Shown here piece after piece: positions 62,699 to 64,000 of a DNA stretch of 64,000 nucleotides (position 1 is the first letter of the stretch; the number at the start of each line of letters is the position of its first letter). This stretch comes from Pseudomonas sp. UYIF39 (lineage in GTDB: Bacteria; Pseudomonadota; Gammaproteobacteria; Pseudomonadales; Pseudomonadaceae). The stretch spans positions 186,001 to 250,000 of the forward strand of contig NZ_JALBYU010000002.1 in assembly GCF_029963765.1 (NCBI RefSeq). Reading direction: 5' to 3'. The notes below the pieces were generated by a model. The model saw only the letters and a program-made list of their open reading frames with translations, was not told the DNA's origin and did not search any database. Made by a program: the position numbers and the translations under genes.

Positions 62699-64000
62699 AT
62701 GACCACCCTGACTCGTGCCGATTGGGAACAACGGGCTCGCGATCTGAAGATCGAAGGCCGCGCCTACATCAATGGCGAATACACCGATGCTGTCTCTGCC
62801 GAGACCTTCGAGTGCATCAGCCCGGTCGATGGCCGTCTGCTGGGCAAGATTGCCAGCTGTGACGCCGCCGACGCCCAGCGCGCTGTTGAAAACGCCCGCG
62901 CCACTTTCAATTCCGGCGTCTGGTCGCGCCTGGCGCCGACCAAACGTAAAGCCGCCATGATCCGTTTCGCCGGCCTGCTGAAACAGCACGCCGAAGAGCT
63001 GGCCCTGCTTGAAACCCTGGATATGGGCAAGCCGATCAGCGATTCCCTGTACATCGACGTTCCAGGTGCGGCGCAAGCCCTGAGCTGGAGCGGTGAAGCC
63101 ATCGACAAGATCTACGATGAAGTGGCCGCGACTCCCCATGACCAGCTGGGTCTGGTGACCCGCGAACCGGTCGGCGTAGTCGGCGCGATCGTGCCGTGGA
63201 ACTTCCCGCTGATGATGGCCTGCTGGAAACTCGGCCCGGCGCTGTCCACCGGTAACTCGGTGATCCTCAAGCCATCCGAAAAATCGCCGCTGACCGCCAT
63301 CCGCATCGCCGCGCTGGCCGTCGAAGCCGGTATTCCGAAAGGCGTGTTGAACGTCCTGCCAGGCTACGGTCACACCGTCGGCAAGGCCCTGGCCCTGCAC
63401 AATGATGTGGACACCCTGGTGTTTACCGGTTCGACCAAGATCGCCAAGCAACTGCTGATCTACTCCGGCGAATCGAACATGAAACGCGTCTGGCTCGAAG
63501 CCGGCGGCAAGAGCCCGAACATCGTGTTCGCTGATGCACCGGACCTGCAAGCTGCCGCTGAATCGGCTGCCGGCGCCATCGCCTTCAACCAGGGCGAAGT
63601 CTGCACCGCCGGCTCGCGCCTGCTGGTGGAGCGTTCGATCAAGGATAAATTCCTGCCGCTGGTGATCGAGGCCCTCAAAACCTGGAAACCAGGCAATCCG
63701 CTGGACCCGGCAACCACCGTCGGCGCGCTGGTGGATACTCAGCAGATGAACACCGTGCTGTCCTACATCGAATCCGGCCACACCGACGGCGCCAAACTGG
63801 TGGCCGGTGGCAAGCGCATTCTTCAGGAAACCGGTGGCACCTACGTTGAGCCGACGATTTTCGACGGCGTCAGCAACGCGATGAAAATCGCTCAGGAAGA
63901 AATCTTCGGCCCAGTGCTGTCGGTGATCACTTTCGATACCGCCGAAGAAGCCATTGCGATTGCCAACGACACCCCTTACGGCTTGGCCGCAGCGGTGTGG
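62699..64000 (+). CDS. kauB: Aldehyde dehydrogenase, probably KauB/PuuC type (3'-truncated by the window)
   Basis: The first 434 residues of an NAD(P)-dependent aldehyde dehydrogenase; the stop lies beyond 64000. Motifs: PWNFPLMMACWKLGPAL near 160, FTGSTKIAKQLL near 242, the catalytic Glu in LEAGGKSPNIVF near 264-275, catalytic Cys in FNQGEVCTAGSR near 300, and EEIFGPVLSV near 400. The N-terminal LTRADWEQRARDLKIEGRAY and the position next to rpmBG match KauB, the aminoaldehyde dehydrogenase of polyamine and 4-guanidinobutyrate catabolism in Pseudomonas (memory). GAGGAGG lies ~10 bases before ATG 62699. Confidence 0.88.
   Translation, partial: MTTLTRADWEQRARDLKIEGRAYINGEYTDAVSAETFECISPVDGRLLGKIASCDAADAQRAVENARATFNSGVWSRLAPTKRKAAMIRFAGLLKQHAEELALLETLDMGKPISDSLYIDVPGAAQALSWSGEAIDKIYDEVAATPHDQLGLVTREPVGVVGAIVPWNFPLMMACWKLGPALSTGNSVILKPSEKSPLTAIRIAALAVEAGIPKGVLNVLPGYGHTVGKALALHNDVDTLVFTGSTKIAKQLLIYSGESNMKRVWLEAGGKSPNIVFADAPDLQAAAESAAGAIAFNQGEVCTAGSRLLVERSIKDKFLPLVIEALKTWKPGNPLDPATTVGALVDTQQMNTVLSYIESGHTDGAKLVAGGKRILQETGGTYVEPTIFDGVSNAMKIAQEEIFGPVLSVITFDTAEEAIAIANDTPYGLAAAVW

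Overview
The window comes from a Pseudomonas of the P. fluorescens type. Gene content and order match, from memory of P. aeruginosa PAO1, the conserved stretch recG-oxyR ... ridA-spoT-rpoZ-gmk ... yicC/rph ... crc/pyrE ... argB-algC-dut-coaBC ... radC ... rpmBG ... kauB. crc, algC and the gmk-rpoZ-spoT-ridA group are typical of the genus, as are the GC-rich extragenic palindromes. No tRNA, rRNA, IS element or CRISPR array was seen.

Region 1 (291-26069, all + strand) is a nearly complete type VI secretion (T6SS) locus with the gene order of the P. aeruginosa H2-T6SS: tssA-B-C-E, [insert], tssF-G-H, a sigma-54 activator, a tiny lipoprotein (orfX), fha, tssJ-K-L-M, phosphatase, kinase, vgrG. No hcp (tssD) lies in the window. 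Between tssE and tssF sits an AT-richer insert (about 4320-7580): a PAAR tip protein with a C-terminal extension, a 322-residue candidate effector, and four small membrane proteins that may include immunity proteins.

Region 2 (26097-34472, AT-richer, + strand) is a VgrG-linked toxin island. Its centre is a 1047-residue candidate effector with an N-terminal M23-type zinc peptidase domain, a canonical EF-hand calcium loop and a C-terminal lysozyme/chitosanase-like domain. It is surrounded by exported proteins that look like peptidoglycan-hydrolase inhibitors: a stand-alone small domain, a TPR protein, an LprI-like protein, two proteins resembling the XAC2610 lysozyme-inhibitor family (one with a frameshifted signal peptide), and an LprI/small-domain/Sel1 fusion. 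This immunity-like array behind a predicted bifunctional cell-wall toxin is the most interesting system here.

Region 3 (34602-45489) has a DUF6124-type gene behind a strongly structured leader, an SCP2-like protein, a YbaK-like/HDOD signalling protein, oxyR-recG, exbB-exbD-tonB, a YeeZ-like dehydrogenase and two tandem paralogous lipoproteins.

Region 4 (45547-64000) is mostly core: ridA, spoT, rpoZ, gmk, yicC, rph, a DUF4870 protein, crc, pyrE, a three-gene accessory cassette, argB, algC, dut, coaBC, radC, a peptide-binding protein, rpmB, rpmG, a cupin and a 3'-truncated aldehyde dehydrogenase (kauB-like) that runs off the window end.
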